A stretch of 59,872 bases of DNA from Sphingobium chlorophenolicum (GCF_000722875.1 NZ_JFHR01000029.1:1-59872); one strand, 5' to 3'; positions 18,005 to 28,423 are shown, counted from the first letter of the stretch. Notes: generated by a model not told the origin, from the sequence alone. Made by a program: numbers and translations.

Positions 18005-19609
18005 ATGCCCATCACCACCTATGACGTCGTCATCATCGGCTCCGGCGCGGCGGGGCTGACGGCCGCCATCAACCTGGCGCAGGACCGCAAGGTCGTGGTG
18101 CTGGCCAAGGGCGCGCTGGACGGGGGGTCGACCAACTGGGCGCAGGGGGGGATTGCCGCCGTGCTCGACGGGGGCGACAGTTTCGAAGCGCATATAGAGG
18201 ATACGATGGTCGCGGGCGCGGGGCTGAACGACCGCAGCACCGTCGAGTTCGTCGTTTCCGAAGCGCCCGCCGCCATCGAGCGGCTGGCGGAACTGGGCGT
18301 GCCCTTTAACGGCGGCGAGGAATTCGGGGAACGCTGGCATCTGACGCGGGAGGGCGGCCACAGCCATCGACGCATCGTCCATGTCGACGACGCCACCGGC
18401 CATGCCGTTCAGGTCGCCCTGCTGAAGGCCGCCCGCGCCAATCCCAACATCACCCTGCTGGAGGATCGGGTCGCCATCGACCTGATCACCAGCCGCCATG
18501 GGGAGCGCTATTCGGGCAACGGCCATGTCTGGGGCGTCTACGCCTTCAACAAGCAGAGCAAGCATGTCGACGCCATATTGGGCAGGGCGACGATCCTGTG
18601 CACCGGGGGCGCGGGGCGGACTTATCTCTTCTCCACGGCGCCCAGGGGCGCGACGGGGGATGGCATCGCCATGGCGTGGCGCGCGGGTTGCCGCGTCTCC
18701 AACATGGAGATGAACCAGTTCCACCCGACCTGCCTCTACAATCTGGAGGTCAAGAATTTCCTGATCACCGAGGCCGTGCGCGGCGAGGGCGGGCATTTGA
18801 AGCTGCCGCCCGGCGTCCCCGGCGGCGGCGAACGCTTCATGCCCCGCTTCGACAAGCGCGGCGAGCTGGCGCCCCGCGATGTGGTGGCCCGCGCCATCGA
18901 CCATGAGATCAAGCGGCTGGGCCTGGACTATGTCCATCTGGATATCAGCCACAAGCCGCCGGAATTCGTGCGGACCCATTTCCCGACCATCTATGCGCGC
19001 CTGCTGGACCTGGACATCGACATCACGAAGGAGCCGATCCCGGTCGTCCCGGCGCAGCATTATACGTGCGGCGGCGTGGTGATCGACCTGGACGGGCGCA
19101 CCGACCTGCCCGGCCTTTATGCGGCGGGGGAAGTGACCGAGAGCGGGCTGCACGGGGCGAACCGGCTCGCGTCCAATTCCCTGCTGGAATGTTTCGTCTT
19201 CGGGGAGGCCGCCGCCCGGCATATCCGCGCCCATTGGGACGAACTGCCCGCGCCGCCGCCCGTCCGCCCGTGGGACGAAAGCCGCGTCACCAACTCCGAC
19301 GAAGAGGTCATCGTCCAGCATAACTGGAAGGAAATCCGCCGCTTCATGTGGGACTATGTCGGCATCGTCCGCACCACCAAGCGGCTGGAGCGCGCCCAGC
19401 ATCGCATCGACCTGCTGGCCAAGGAAGTGGACGAATATTACGGCCATTTCCGCGTGACGCCCGACCTGATCGAACTGCGCAACCTGCTGGAGGTGGCGCG
19501 GCTGGTCGTGCGGTCCGCGTTGCAGCGCAAGGAGAGTCGGGGGCTTCACTATACGCTCGACTATCCGGACATGCTGCCGCAGGCGGTGGACACGGTGCTG
19601 GCGCCTTAG
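18005..19609 (+). CDS. nadB: L-aspartate oxidase
   Basis: 534 residues, a flavoenzyme oxidising L-aspartate to iminoaspartate, the first step of de novo NAD synthesis. The FAD-binding motif is YDVVIIGSGAAGLTAAINLA at residue 6. Active-site and flavin segments are present: GGSTNWAQGGIAA, TREGGHSHRRIVHVDDATG, MEMNQFHPTCLYN, EAVRGEGGHL, HYTCGGVVIDLDG, and GLHGANRLASNSLLECFVFG. Normal length. nadA and nadC are not next to it, so it stands apart from its pathway, downstream of the DUF559 repeat unit. Confidence 0.97.
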   Translation: MPITTYDVVIIGSGAAGLTAAINLAQDRKVVVLAKGALDGGSTNWAQGGIAAVLDGGDSFEAHIEDTMVAGAGLNDRSTVEFVVSEAPAAIERLAELGVPFNGGEEFGERWHLTREGGHSHRRIVHVDDATGHAVQVALLKAARANPNITLLEDRVAIDLITSRHGERYSGNGHVWGVYAFNKQSKHVDAILGRATILCTGGAGRTYLFSTAPRGATGDGIAMAWRAGCRVSNMEMNQFHPTCLYNLEVKNFLITEAVRGEGGHLKLPPGVPGGGERFMPRFDKRGELAPRDVVARAIDHEIKRLGLDYVHLDISHKPPEFVRTHFPTIYARLLDLDIDITKEPIPVVPAQHYTCGGVVIDLDGRTDLPGLYAAGEVTESGLHGANRLASNSLLECFVFGEAAARHIRAHWDELPAPPPVRPWDESRVTNSDEEVIVQHNWKEIRRFMWDYVGIVRTTKRLERAQHRIDLLAKEVDEYYGHFRVTPDLIELRNLLEVARLVVRSALQRKESRGLHYTLDYPDMLPQAVDTVLAP

Positions 19610-19630
19610 GACAGGGTGGAGAGCGGGCCT

Positions 19631-19755
19631 ATCCAAAACTGGGAGGGGGACCGCTGTGAGGCGGTGGAGGGGAATGGGGCGCGACCTCCGAAACTTCCCC
19701 TCCACCACCGCTTTCAGCGGCGGTCCCCCTCCCCACGCTTCGCGTAGGGAGGATT
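19631..19755. repeat. Interspersed palindromic repeat A, copy 3 (left end degenerate)
   Basis: GGGAGGGGGACCGCTGTGAG to CGCGTAGGGAGGATTAA. The inner arms (GGTGGAGGGGAA and TTCCCCTCCACC) and core (TGGGGCGCGACC) are kept; the left outer arm has decayed. It lies between the convergent nadB and hydrolase genes. Confidence 0.88.
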
Positions 19756-19876
19756 AAAGCGTCCCCAAAAAAAGTGGCGCAGCGGTCCATCGCGCTGCGC
19801 CATGAGGGGGGAGGAGTGACGCTGCAAGCGCCGTCATCCTTATGGGCGGGCCGTGCCGCCGCTGCTTTGATCCGCG

Positions 19877-20764
19877 TCAAACCGTCTTCAGAAAATCGCC
19901 CAGCACCGCGTTGAAGCGCGCGGGCTGGTCCGCCATGACGACATGGCCGCTGGGGCCGATGGGGACCAGCCGGACGCCGCGCTTGGCGGCATAGGCGGTG
20001 CGAAAGGTGCGGCCGATCTGGCCCGCCTGCGCCGCGTCGTCGCCCACGGCATAGACCACCTCCATCGGCGCGGTCAGCCGCGCCAGTTGCGGCCCCAGAT
20101 CGACATTGGCGAGGTCGCGCAGCGCATTGGCGATCACGTCCGGATCGCTGCCCTGCGCGCCCGGCATCTCCGCCAGCATCTGCGCCAGATAGGCCCGCCC
20201 CGCCTTGGTCCCCGTGAAATATTGGCCTAGCTGGTCGGCCAGGAAGCCCATGCCCTGCGCCGTGCCGCCGACCATCGCCGCCCCTTCGGGCAGCATGTCG
20301 ACCACCATCAGCCGCCCGGCCAGCCCCTTCAATCCCAGCAGCATCGCCAGCGTGCCGCCCATGCTGTGGCCGACGATGGCGGGCCGGTCCAGCCCCGCTG
20401 CCGCGATATAGCGCGCGATCTCGTCCGCCAGCGGCTGGACCAGCGGGCCGCTGGCGTTGGCGTCCGCAGGGAGGCCCGCGAAGCCCCGGACATGGACCAG
20501 ATGCCAGCGATAACCGGGCAGCGCCCCGACCACCCCGTTCCACAGCCCCGGCCCGCTCGCCAGCCCGGCGATCAGCACGACGTCCCGCCCCGCCCCGCGG
20601 GTCGTCACCGCGATCCGGCGGGATGCGAAGGGCGCCGCCCACGCCTTTGCGGGCAGCATGCCGCCCGCCAACAGGGCCGCCGCACCCTGCATCATGCTTC
20701 TTCTGTTCATCATCGACGCTTTCTTGCAGCCCGCCGCCTGAACCTCAACTGAGTTAAGGCGCAT
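19877..20764 (-). CDS. Tat-exported alpha/beta hydrolase
   Basis: 295 residues. Two starts are possible: 20764, with a near-perfect AAGGAGG nine bases upstream, and 20713 (MMNRRSMMQGAAALLAGG). Either gives a twin-arginine type leader (NRRSMM, then ALLAGGMLPAKAWA). The hydrolase core shows the oxyanion strand DVVLIAGLASGPGLW, nucleophile elbow VGHSMGGTL, and the C-terminal catalytic histidine IGPSGHVVMADQPARF. Substrate unknown. Not linked to obvious pathway neighbours. Confidence 0.88.
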   Translation of the reverse strand: MRLNSVEVQAAGCKKASMMNRRSMMQGAAALLAGGMLPAKAWAAPFASRRIAVTTRGAGRDVVLIAGLASGPGLWNGVVGALPGYRWHLVHVRGFAGLPADANASGPLVQPLADEIARYIAAAGLDRPAIVGHSMGGTLAMLLGLKGLAGRLMVVDMLPEGAAMVGGTAQGMGFLADQLGQYFTGTKAGRAYLAQMLAEMPGAQGSDPDVIANALRDLANVDLGPQLARLTAPMEVVYAVGDDAAQAGQIGRTFRTAYAAKRGVRLVPIGPSGHVVMADQPARFNAVLGDFLKTV

Positions 20765-20843
20765 CCCGTTCAGCCTCCTTACATCGCATTTGTGGAATCA
20801 TTCGTCGCATGATTCTTGTCACCCGGCGCGGGTCTGAACCCTA

Positions 20844-22028
20844 ATGGATAAGGAGAGTGCGGGGATTTTGATGATCATGACGAAGGGAGGGCGCGGCAAG
20901 CGTCCAAATCGCGGCAGCAATGGCGGCTGGGGCCGTCCTGTGTTGTTGATGGCGGCGCTTTCGGCCTGCGTCAGCGCGCCGCAGCAACCCTATGCGGCGG
21001 TCCAGCAGCGGCCGCAGCCCTCCACCGCGACCTTCCCGATCAAGCCGGTCGCCAATCCGCCCAAGCCGTTCGAGGCGCTGAAGGTCGACCAGCGGGAGAC
21101 GCCGCCGCCCGGACTGGTCAGCGTGGTCCGCAGCCTGGGGCAAAGCTTCAACGGCAAGGTCGGCATCGCCGTGCGCCGCATCGGCAGCGACTGGACGGTC
21201 GCGTGGAACGGCAATCTGCTCTTCCCGCAGCAGAGCGTGTCGAAGCTGTGGGTGTCGATGACCTTCCTCGACGCGGTGGACCGGGGCAAGATCCGCCTGA
21301 GCGACAGCACCACCATCACGAAGAAGGATCTGACCCTCTTCCACCAGCCGACCGCCGCTCTGGTGGGCAATTCGGGCTGGACGACCACCTATTCCGACCT
21401 GATGCGCCGCGCCATGACGCAGAGCGACAATACCGCCAACGACACGCTGTTGCGCGCCGTCGGCGGGCCGGACGCGGTGCGCGGCTATCTGGCGCGGCGG
21501 TACATCAAGGATATTCGTTTCGGGCCGGGCGAGCGGCTGCTGCAATCGACCACGGCGGGGCTGGAATGGCGGCAGGATTATTCGATCGGCCGCAATTTCT
21601 ACGCCGCCCGCGCCAAGCTGCCCATGGCGGCGCGGCAGAAGGCGCTGGACAATTATCTGGCCAGCCCGCCGGACGGGGCCGCGCCATCCTCCATCGTGCA
21701 GGCGCTGGCGAAGTTGAAGCAGAACGACATGCTGTCGCCTGCATCGTCGCAACTGCTGATGTCGATCATGAGCGAGGCGAAGACCGGGCCACAGCGGATC
21801 AAGGGCGGTGTGCCGACGGGGTGGCATTATCTGCACAAGACCGGCACGGGCCAGGAATTGGGCGCGCGCTCGACCGGGTTCAACGATATCGGCATTATGA
21901 CCGCGCCGGATGGGACCAGCTATGCCGTGGCGGTGATGATCGGCAGCACCACCGAACCGATCCCCACGCGCTGGCAGTTGATGCAGGCGGTGGCGAAGGC
22001 GGTGGCGGCGAACCACGAGGCGCGGTAG
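20844..22028 (+). CDS. Class A beta-lactamase-like serine hydrolase, lipoprotein
   Basis: 394 residues. A lipobox (LMAALSAC) follows an unusually long basic n-region, predicting membrane anchoring. A proline-rich linker leads to a penicillin-recognising domain with all three motifs: SVSK (SxxK nucleophile), QSDNTAND (SDN loop) and HKTGTG. The residue 36 positions after the SDN serine is a glutamate (GERLLQ), exactly where class A enzymes have Glu166, but the usual Asn170 is Gln. It could hydrolyse beta-lactams or be a peptidoglycan peptidase. A downstream palindrome at 22035 probably ends the transcript. Confidence 0.87.
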   Translation: MDKESAGILMIMTKGGRGKRPNRGSNGGWGRPVLLMAALSACVSAPQQPYAAVQQRPQPSTATFPIKPVANPPKPFEALKVDQRETPPPGLVSVVRSLGQSFNGKVGIAVRRIGSDWTVAWNGNLLFPQQSVSKLWVSMTFLDAVDRGKIRLSDSTTITKKDLTLFHQPTAALVGNSGWTTTYSDLMRRAMTQSDNTANDTLLRAVGGPDAVRGYLARRYIKDIRFGPGERLLQSTTAGLEWRQDYSIGRNFYAARAKLPMAARQKALDNYLASPPDGAAPSSIVQALAKLKQNDMLSPASSQLLMSIMSEAKTGPQRIKGGVPTGWHYLHKTGTGQELGARSTGFNDIGIMTAPDGTSYAVAVMIGSTTEPIPTRWQLMQAVAKAVAANHEAR

Positions 22029-22034
22029 GCTTCC

Positions 22035-22125
22035 GTCATTCCCGCGAAGGCGGGAATCCATCTCCTGACCATGCATCAAGTCCGTTCTTATGGGAGATGG
22101 ATTCCCGCCTTCGCGGGAATGACGG
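22035..22125. repeat. Large inverted repeat (CGTCATTCCCGCGAAGGCGGG family)
   Basis: CGTCATTCCCGCGAAGGCGG plus GAATCCATCTCC on the left, and GGAGATGGATTCCCGCC plus TTCGCGGGAATGACGG on the right: arms of about 32 bp around a 27-bp spacer. Each arm also has its own small hairpin. It lies between convergent genes and could stop transcription from both sides. Confidence 0.92.
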
Positions 22126-22136
22126 AGGAGTAGGAT

Positions 22137-24737
22137 TCAATCCAAATTCGGCCGCAGCCAGCGTTCCGCCGTTTCCATATCCACGCCGCGCCGCTGGGCG
22201 TAATCCTCCAACTGGTCGCGTCCGACCCGCGCTACGCCGAAATATTCGGCCTGCGGGTGCCCGAAGTAGAAGCCGCTGACCGCCGCCGTCGGCAACATCG
22301 CGAAGCTTTCCGTCAGGGTGACGCCGGTTGCGTGGTGCGCGTCGAGCATGTCGAACAGCAGTGGCTTCAGGCTGTGTTCCGGGCAGGCGGGATAGCCCGG
22401 CGCGGGGCGGATGCCGCGATATTGTTCCTTGATCAGCGCTTCGTTGGTAAGCTGCTCCCCCTCGGCATAGCCCCAGAGCGCCGTCCGCACATAATGGTGC
22501 AGCCGCTCGGCGAAGGCTTCGGCCAGACGGTCGGCCAGCGCCTTGAGCAATATGTCCGAATAATCGTCGATGGCGTTCTTGAACCGCGCCAGATGCGGCT
22601 CGATGCCATGGATCGACACGGCGAAACCGCCCATCCAGTCGCCGTCATGGCTGATGAAGTCGGCCAGGCACATATTGGCCCGCCCCTCCCTCTTCGCGAT
22701 CTGCTGGCGCAGCATGGGAAGCGTGACATGTTTTTCATCCTCGACATGGACGATGATGTCGTCGCCCTCCCGGCGGCAGGGCCACAGGCCCGCCACGCCG
22801 CGAGCCGTCAGCCACTTCTCGTTGATGACGCGGTCCAGCATCGCCTGCGCGTCGTTGAACAGGCTGGTCGCGCTTTCGCCGACCACCTCGTCGTCCAGGA
22901 TCGCGGGATAATTGCCCGCCAGTTCCCAGGCGCGGAAGAAGGGCGTCCAGTCGATATAGTTGCGCAGATCCTTCAAATCCCAATCCGGGAAGCGATGGAC
23001 GCCGGGCAGGCGGGGCTTGCCGGGTTTCAGGCTCTCATCGATCTCAAAGGCGTTGTCGCGGGCTTCCTCTATGCTGAGCAGCTTGCTCTGCCCCTTGTTC
23101 GCGCGGGCGACGCGGACATGTTCATAATCGTCCTTGGTCTTCTGGACGAAATCATTCTTCTGCGTTTCGGAAACGAGCGCCGTCGCCACGCCGACCGCGC
23201 GGCTGGCGTCCAGCACATGCACCACCGGTCCCGTGAACGCCGGATCGATGCGCAGCGCGGTGTGCACCCGCGATGTCGTCGCCCCGCCGATCAGCAGCGG
23301 CATGGTCATCTCCGCCCGCTGCATCTCCGCAGCGACCGTCACCATCTCGTCCAGCGAGGGGGTGATCAGGCCCGACAGTCCGATCATGTCGGCGTCATGA
23401 TCGTTCGCGGCCTTGATGATGTCCTGCCAGGGCACCATCACGCCCATGTCGACCACCTCGAAGCCGTTGCACTGGAGCACGACGCCGACGATATTCTTGC
23501 CGATATCGTGGACGTCGCCCTTGACCGTGGCCATGATGATCTTGCCCTTGCCCTTGGCGCCGGGTTCCTTCGCCGCCTCGATGAAGGGGAGGAGGTGCGC
23601 GACCGCCTTCTTCATGACGCGGGCGGATTTGACGACTTGCGGCAGGAACATCTTGCCCGCGCCGAACAGGTCGCCGACCACGTTCATGCCGTCCATCAGC
23701 GGGCCTTCGATCACCTGGATGGGCTTTTCGGCAGCGAGGCGGGCTTCCTCCGTATCCTCGACCACATACATGTCGATGCCCTTGACCAAAGCATGCTCCA
23801 GCCGCTTGGCGACCGGCCAGCCGCGCCATTCCTGCGCCGCCTTTTCCGACGCGGCGTCCTTGCCCTTGTAGCTTTCCGCCAGCGCAACGAGGCGGTCGCC
23901 CGCTTCGGGATCGCTGTTCAGCAGCACATCCTCGCACGCCTTGCGCAGCGCCGGGTCGATGGCGTCATAGACGTCAAGCTGCCCCGCATTGACGATGGCC
24001 ATGTCGAGGCCGGCGGGAATGGCGTGGTAGAGGAAGACGCTGTGCATCGCCCGCCGCACCGGCTCATTGCCGCGGAAGGAGAAGCTGAAGTTCGACAGGC
24101 CGCCGGAAATATGGACGTGCGGACAGCGCTTCTTGATTTCCCGGCACGCCTCGATGAAGTCGAGGCCGTAATTGTTATGCTCCTCGATCCCGGTCGCCAC
24201 GGCGAAGATATTGGGGTCGAAGATGATGTCCTCCGGCGGGAAGCCGATGGACAGCAGCAGCTTGTAGGCGCGTTCGCAAATCTCGACCTTGCGGTCCTTC
24301 GTGTCGGCCTGGCCGGTTTCGTCGAAGGCCATGACGACCACCGCCGCGCCATAGGCCATGCAGAGGCGGGCGTGATGCAGGAAGGCTTCCTCGCCCTCCT
24401 TCATGCTGATGGAGTTCACGACCGGCTTGCCGGAGACGCATTTCAGGCCCGCCTCGATCACTTCCCATTTCGAGGAGTCGATCATCACCGGAACGCGGCT
24501 GATGTCCGGTTCGGAGGTCATGAGCTTCAGGAAGGTGGTCATCGCCTCGACCGCGTCGAGCAGGCCTTCGTCCATGTTGACGTCGACGATCTGCGCGCCG
24601 TTCTCCACCTGATCGCGGGCGATGTCGATGGCCGCGGCATAGTCGCCCGCCATGATCAGCTTCTTGAACTTGGCCGAACCGGTGACGTTGGTGCGTTCAC
24701 CGATGTTGACGAAAGTGGCGGTCGATTGCTGGGTCAT
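22137..24737 (-). CDS. metH: Cobalamin-dependent methionine synthase, C-terminal piece (folate, B12, reactivation domains)
   Basis: 866 residues. Domain order: pterin-binding barrel ([37 protein letters not shown]), the B12 cap and Rossmann domain with [20 protein letters not shown] holding the cobalt-ligating histidine, then the SAM-dependent reactivation domain (from about 560; [13 protein letters not shown]). It catalyses methyl transfer from methyl-THF to homocysteine together with the homocysteine-binding subunit encoded just upstream at 24827-25873. Split methionine synthases of this kind are known in Alphaproteobacteria. An 89-bp hairpin-containing gap separates the two pieces. Confidence 0.97.
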   Translation of the reverse strand: MTQQSTATFVNIGERTNVTGSAKFKKLIMAGDYAAAIDIARDQVENGAQIVDVNMDEGLLDAVEAMTTFLKLMTSEPDISRVPVMIDSSKWEVIEAGLKCVSGKPVVNSISMKEGEEAFLHHARLCMAYGAAVVVMAFDETGQADTKDRKVEICERAYKLLLSIGFPPEDIIFDPNIFAVATGIEEHNNYGLDFIEACREIKKRCPHVHISGGLSNFSFSFRGNEPVRRAMHSVFLYHAIPAGLDMAIVNAGQLDVYDAIDPALRKACEDVLLNSDPEAGDRLVALAESYKGKDAASEKAAQEWRGWPVAKRLEHALVKGIDMYVVEDTEEARLAAEKPIQVIEGPLMDGMNVVGDLFGAGKMFLPQVVKSARVMKKAVAHLLPFIEAAKEPGAKGKGKIIMATVKGDVHDIGKNIVGVVLQCNGFEVVDMGVMVPWQDIIKAANDHDADMIGLSGLITPSLDEMVTVAAEMQRAEMTMPLLIGGATTSRVHTALRIDPAFTGPVVHVLDASRAVGVATALVSETQKNDFVQKTKDDYEHVRVARANKGQSKLLSIEEARDNAFEIDESLKPGKPRLPGVHRFPDWDLKDLRNYIDWTPFFRAWELAGNYPAILDDEVVGESATSLFNDAQAMLDRVINEKWLTARGVAGLWPCRREGDDIIVHVEDEKHVTLPMLRQQIAKREGRANMCLADFISHDGDWMGGFAVSIHGIEPHLARFKNAIDDYSDILLKALADRLAEAFAERLHHYVRTALWGYAEGEQLTNEALIKEQYRGIRPAPGYPACPEHSLKPLLFDMLDAHHATGVTLTESFAMLPTAAVSGFYFGHPQAEYFGVARVGRDQLEDYAQRRGVDMETAERWLRPNLD

Positions 24738-24748
24738 TCTAACAATAT

Positions 24749-24816
24749 CCGTTCGCTTCGAGCGAAGTCGAGAAGCGGTTGTGCGCCCGTGTCTCGACTT
24801 CGCTCGACACGAACGG
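24749..24816. repeat. Hairpin repeat between the two metH genes (family B)
   Basis: CCGTTCGCTTCGAGCGAAG plus TCGAGA on the left, TCTCGACTTCGCTCGACAC plus GAACGG on the right, with an 18-bp loop. It is inside a probable operon, so it may stabilise or process the mRNA, or attenuate metH2. Confidence 0.85.
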
Positions 24817-24826
24817 AGGCTGGGAT

Positions 24827-25873
<1,047 letters not shown>

Positions 25874-25901
25874 TCCACCAAACTCGCTTCCTGAATAACC
25901 A

Positions 25902-26004
25902 CCGTTCGTCCTGAGTAGGGGCTGAGCTTGTCGAAGACCCGTATCGAAGGACAGTCCTTCGATACGCCATTTCGACAGGCTCAATGGCTACTCAGGACGA
26001 ACGG
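25902..26004. repeat. Large cruciform-type repeat (family B) between metF and metH
   Basis: Outer arms CCGTTCGTCCTGAGTAG and CTACTCAGGACGAACGG enclose TGAGCTTGTCGA / TTCGACAGGCTCA pieces and an inner hairpin GTATCGAAGGAC-AGTCCTTCGATAC. Over 100 bp of nested inverted sequence inside an operon. Confidence 0.9.
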
Positions 26005-26010
26005 AAAATT

Positions 26011-26940
26011 TCAAACCGCATTTGTCGCCACCGGCCGCAGCCCCAGCAGATGGCAGATCGCATAGCTGAGTTCCGCCCGGTTGAGCGTATAGAAATGAAA
26101 GTCGCGCACCCCGCCCGCATAAAGCTTCCGGCACAGTTCCGCCGCCAGCGTGGCGGAGACGAGTTGCCGGGCGGCGGCGTGGTCGTCCAGCCCCTCGAAC
26201 AGCTTGCCCATCCAGCCGGGCACGTCGGTGTTGCACATGGCCGACATGCGCTGGACCGCCGCGAAATTGCTGACCGGCATGATGCCGGGGATGATGTCCG
26301 CGTCGATCCCCGCCGCCGCGACCGTATCGCGAAAGCGGAAGAAGGTCTCCGGTTCGAAGAAGAATTGCGTGATCGCCCGCGTCGCGCCCGCGTCCAGCTT
26401 GCGCTTGAGGTTATCGATGTCGCTCTGCGCGCTCTGCGCGTCGGGATGGGTTTCCGGATAAGCGGCCACCGAAATCTCGAACGGGTGACGTTTCACCAGC
26501 CCTGCGACCAGTTCCGCCGCGCCCTTATAGCCTTCCGGATGGGGCTCGAACTTCGCGCCCATTTCCGGCGGATCGCCGCGCAGGGCGACGATATGCCGCA
26601 CGCCCGCTTCCCAATAGGCGTCGGCCACCTCGTCGATCTCGGCCTTGCTCGCCGCGACGCAGGTCAGGTGCGCCGCCGCCGACAGGGGCGTCTCCTTCGC
26701 GATGCGGGCCACGGTGTTGTGCGTCCGCTCCCGCGTCGATCCGCCCGCGCCATAGGTGACCGACACGAATTTCGGCGCCAGCGGCGTCAGCGTCTGGATG
26801 GCGGACCAAAGTTGCTCCTCCATCTTCTCCGACTTGGGGGGGAAGAATTCGAAGCTCACATTCACGTCGCCCGCCAGATCGGCATAGAGCGGCGCCTGCC
26901 ACGCCTGGGCCGCTTCGACGGAGGGGAAACCAAGGGTCAT
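26011..26940 (-). CDS. metF: Methylenetetrahydrofolate reductase
   Basis: 309 residues, an FAD enzyme reducing 5,10-methylene-THF to 5-methyl-THF, the methyl donor for MetH. Motifs: VNVSFEFFPPKSEKMEEQLW (catalytic Glu), FVSVTYGAGGSTRERTHNTV, AAHLTCVAASKAEID, HIVALRGDPP, ITQFFFEPETFFRF and PGIMPVSNFAAVQRM. The start at 26940 overlaps the stop of the ArsR-methyltransferase gene (ATGA), so translation is coupled to that regulator. Confidence 0.97.
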   Translation of the reverse strand: MTLGFPSVEAAQAWQAPLYADLAGDVNVSFEFFPPKSEKMEEQLWSAIQTLTPLAPKFVSVTYGAGGSTRERTHNTVARIAKETPLSAAAHLTCVAASKAEIDEVADAYWEAGVRHIVALRGDPPEMGAKFEPHPEGYKGAAELVAGLVKRHPFEISVAAYPETHPDAQSAQSDIDNLKRKLDAGATRAITQFFFEPETFFRFRDTVAAAGIDADIIPGIMPVSNFAAVQRMSAMCNTDVPGWMGKLFEGLDDHAAARQLVSATLAAELCRKLYAGGVRDFHFYTLNRAELSYAICHLLGLRPVATNAV

Positions 26941-27908
26941 GCGGAAAGTCGTCCTTCGATAGGCAGGACGCGCGCGCCACGGCGCCGTCCCAGCCATAAT
27001 TGCACCGTCAGTTCCTGGCCGGGCAGCACCTCCACCCGCTCCAGTTCCAGTCCCGCTTGCCGGAACCAGCTTTCGATCTGCTCGTCGGAAAAGCCCAGGC
27101 GCGCATGCTGGTCGCGCAGCCGGAGTTCCTCCCGTTCATGGGCCGCGAAATCGGCGATCAGCACCCGGCCGCCCGCCGCCGTCACCCGCGCCGCTTCCTC
27201 GATCACCGCTTCGGGGGCCTGCGCATAGTGCAGCACCTGATGCAGCACCACGGTGTCGGCGCTGCCCGGCTCCAGCGGCAGGGCGCCGAAATCGCCCAGC
27301 ACCAGCGCATATTTGTCGCCCGCATCCTCCGGCAGCTTGGCGCGGGCCAGCCGCAACATGTCGGGGCTGCGGTCCAGCGCCGTCACCTGATCCGCCGACG
27401 GGCCGAACAATTCGATCATGCGCCCGGTGCCGGTGCCGATGTCGAGCAGATGGCCGATCGGCTCCGCCCCCAGCAGCGCGGTCATCGCCGCCTCCACATC
27501 GCCCTCCGGCACGTGCAGCGACCGGATCGCGTCCCATAGCTCGGCATGTTCGGCGAAATAGCTTTCCGCCGCCTGGGCGCGGTCCGCCCGTACCGCAGCA
27601 AGCCGGGCCAGGTCGGCCTTCTGCCACAGAAGTTCGCCCTCCGACGGGACAAGCTGGTCGAACAGCGTCAGGAAAGGCGCGATTTCCGGTCCTTTGCCCA
27701 GGCGCAGGAAAACCCAATTGCCTTCCTTGCGCCGTTCCACCAGATCGGCTTCGGCCAGGATGCGGACATGGCGCGACACGCGGGGCTGGCTTTGCCCGAC
27801 GACCTGCGCAATCTCACCCACGGCCAGTTCCATGGCGCGCAACAGATGGATGATGCGCAGCCGCGTGGGGTCGCCCAATGCCCGGAAAATGTCGAGTGCC
27901 GCGCTCAT
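26937..27908 (-). CDS. ArsR-family regulator fused to a SAM-dependent methyltransferase domain (SahR-like)
   Basis: 323 residues starting MSAALDIFRALGDPTRLRII at 27908. Residues 1-95 are an ArsR winged helix (ELAVGEIAQVVGQSQPRVSRHVRILAEADLVERRKEGNW). Residues from about 140 form a class I methyltransferase domain with an intact SAM motif (HLLDIGTGTGRMIELFG) and VTALDRSPDMLRLARAKL. It heads the operon regulator-metF-metH-metH, and an inverted repeat sits 10-29 bp before its start codon. By context it is probably a SAM- or SAH-sensing repressor of methionine synthesis, like the SahR regulators of Proteobacteria. Whether it methylates anything is unknown. Confidence 0.92.
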   Translation of the reverse strand: MSAALDIFRALGDPTRLRIIHLLRAMELAVGEIAQVVGQSQPRVSRHVRILAEADLVERRKEGNWVFLRLGKGPEIAPFLTLFDQLVPSEGELLWQKADLARLAAVRADRAQAAESYFAEHAELWDAIRSLHVPEGDVEAAMTALLGAEPIGHLLDIGTGTGRMIELFGPSADQVTALDRSPDMLRLARAKLPEDAGDKYALVLGDFGALPLEPGSADTVVLHQVLHYAQAPEAVIEEAARVTAAGGRVLIADFAAHEREELRLRDQHARLGFSDEQIESWFRQAGLELERVEVLPGQELTVQLWLGRRRGARVLPIEGRLSA

Positions 27909-27917
27909 GACAGGATC

Positions 27918-27937
27918 ATATAAAGAAATCTTTATAT
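27918..27937 (-). promoter_or_regulatory. Probable operator of the ArsR-methyltransferase/metF/metH operon
   Basis: ATATAAAGA, AA spacer, TCTTTATAT: a 9-bp perfect inverted repeat in otherwise GC-rich DNA, ending 9 bp before the ATG. It overlaps the ribosome-binding and likely promoter region, so binding there would block the operon and give autoregulation. Confidence 0.75.
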
Positions 27938-28122
27938 ACGTCAATGGCCGTTCGGACCGCGCCCTTCCCGCCCCTTCCAGCCCCAAATCACGGGCTTGGC
28001 GCATGATTGGGATTGCCATGAGTCGCCGGATTCATTACGAATCGGCCCGCAGACGCAATGGGGGGTGAACTTTTCTCCGAGAGTGGTCTGCGCCGTTATT
28101 ATTCTCAGAGAGGGGTTAACCC

Positions 28123-28350
28123 ATGACCAAGTCGATTGCTCTTTCGCTCGTTCTCGCCGCGTCGCTCGGCCTGGCCGCCTGCTCGGGCGGTGCGGAAAAT
28201 GCCGCCAACAACGCCGCCAATGCTGCCGAGAATGCTTCGAATGCTGCCGACAACGCCATGAACGCCGCGCTGAACGCTGCCGACAACGCTTCGAACGCCG
28301 CTTCGAACGTTGCCAACACCGCGAGCAACGCTGCTGCGAACGCGATGTAA
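28123..28350 (+). CDS. Small lipoprotein with an Asn/Ala heptad-like helix
   Basis: 75 residues. The signal peptide ends in the lipobox LGLAAC, so the mature protein is about 57 residues and lipid-anchored at its N-terminus. The mature part is almost only Ala and Asn with Glu, Asp and Ser, and the asparagines recur every 3 or 4 residues (for example AENASNAADNAMNAAL), a heptad pattern expected of a long amphipathic helix. This recalls Braun-type lipoproteins, but no C-terminal lysine for peptidoglycan linkage is present. The opposite-strand ORF is a composition artefact. A terminator follows at 28374. Confidence 0.82.
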   Translation: MTKSIALSLVLAASLGLAACSGGAENAANNAANAAENASNAADNAMNAALNAADNASNAASNVANTASNAAANAM

Positions 28351-28373
28351 TTCCCTTTCGGGAATGTCTGGAA

Positions 28374-28406
28374 AGGGGCCGCGCCGGAAACGGAGCGGCC
28401 TTTTTC
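28374..28406 (+). terminator. Terminator of the Asn/Ala lipoprotein gene
   Basis: GGGGCCGCGCCGGAAACGGAGCGGCC followed by TTTTTCTTT is read as stem GGCCGC / GCGGCC with a 13-base loop and a U-run. Confidence 0.8.
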
Positions 28407-28423
28407 TTTGCCCTGAGCAGACG

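Noticed and set aside
25874..26010. SAM or cobalamin riboswitch in front of metH
   Set aside because: The structured DNA there is a dispersed hairpin repeat, and no riboswitch core sequence was seen; control is better explained by the operator at 27918.
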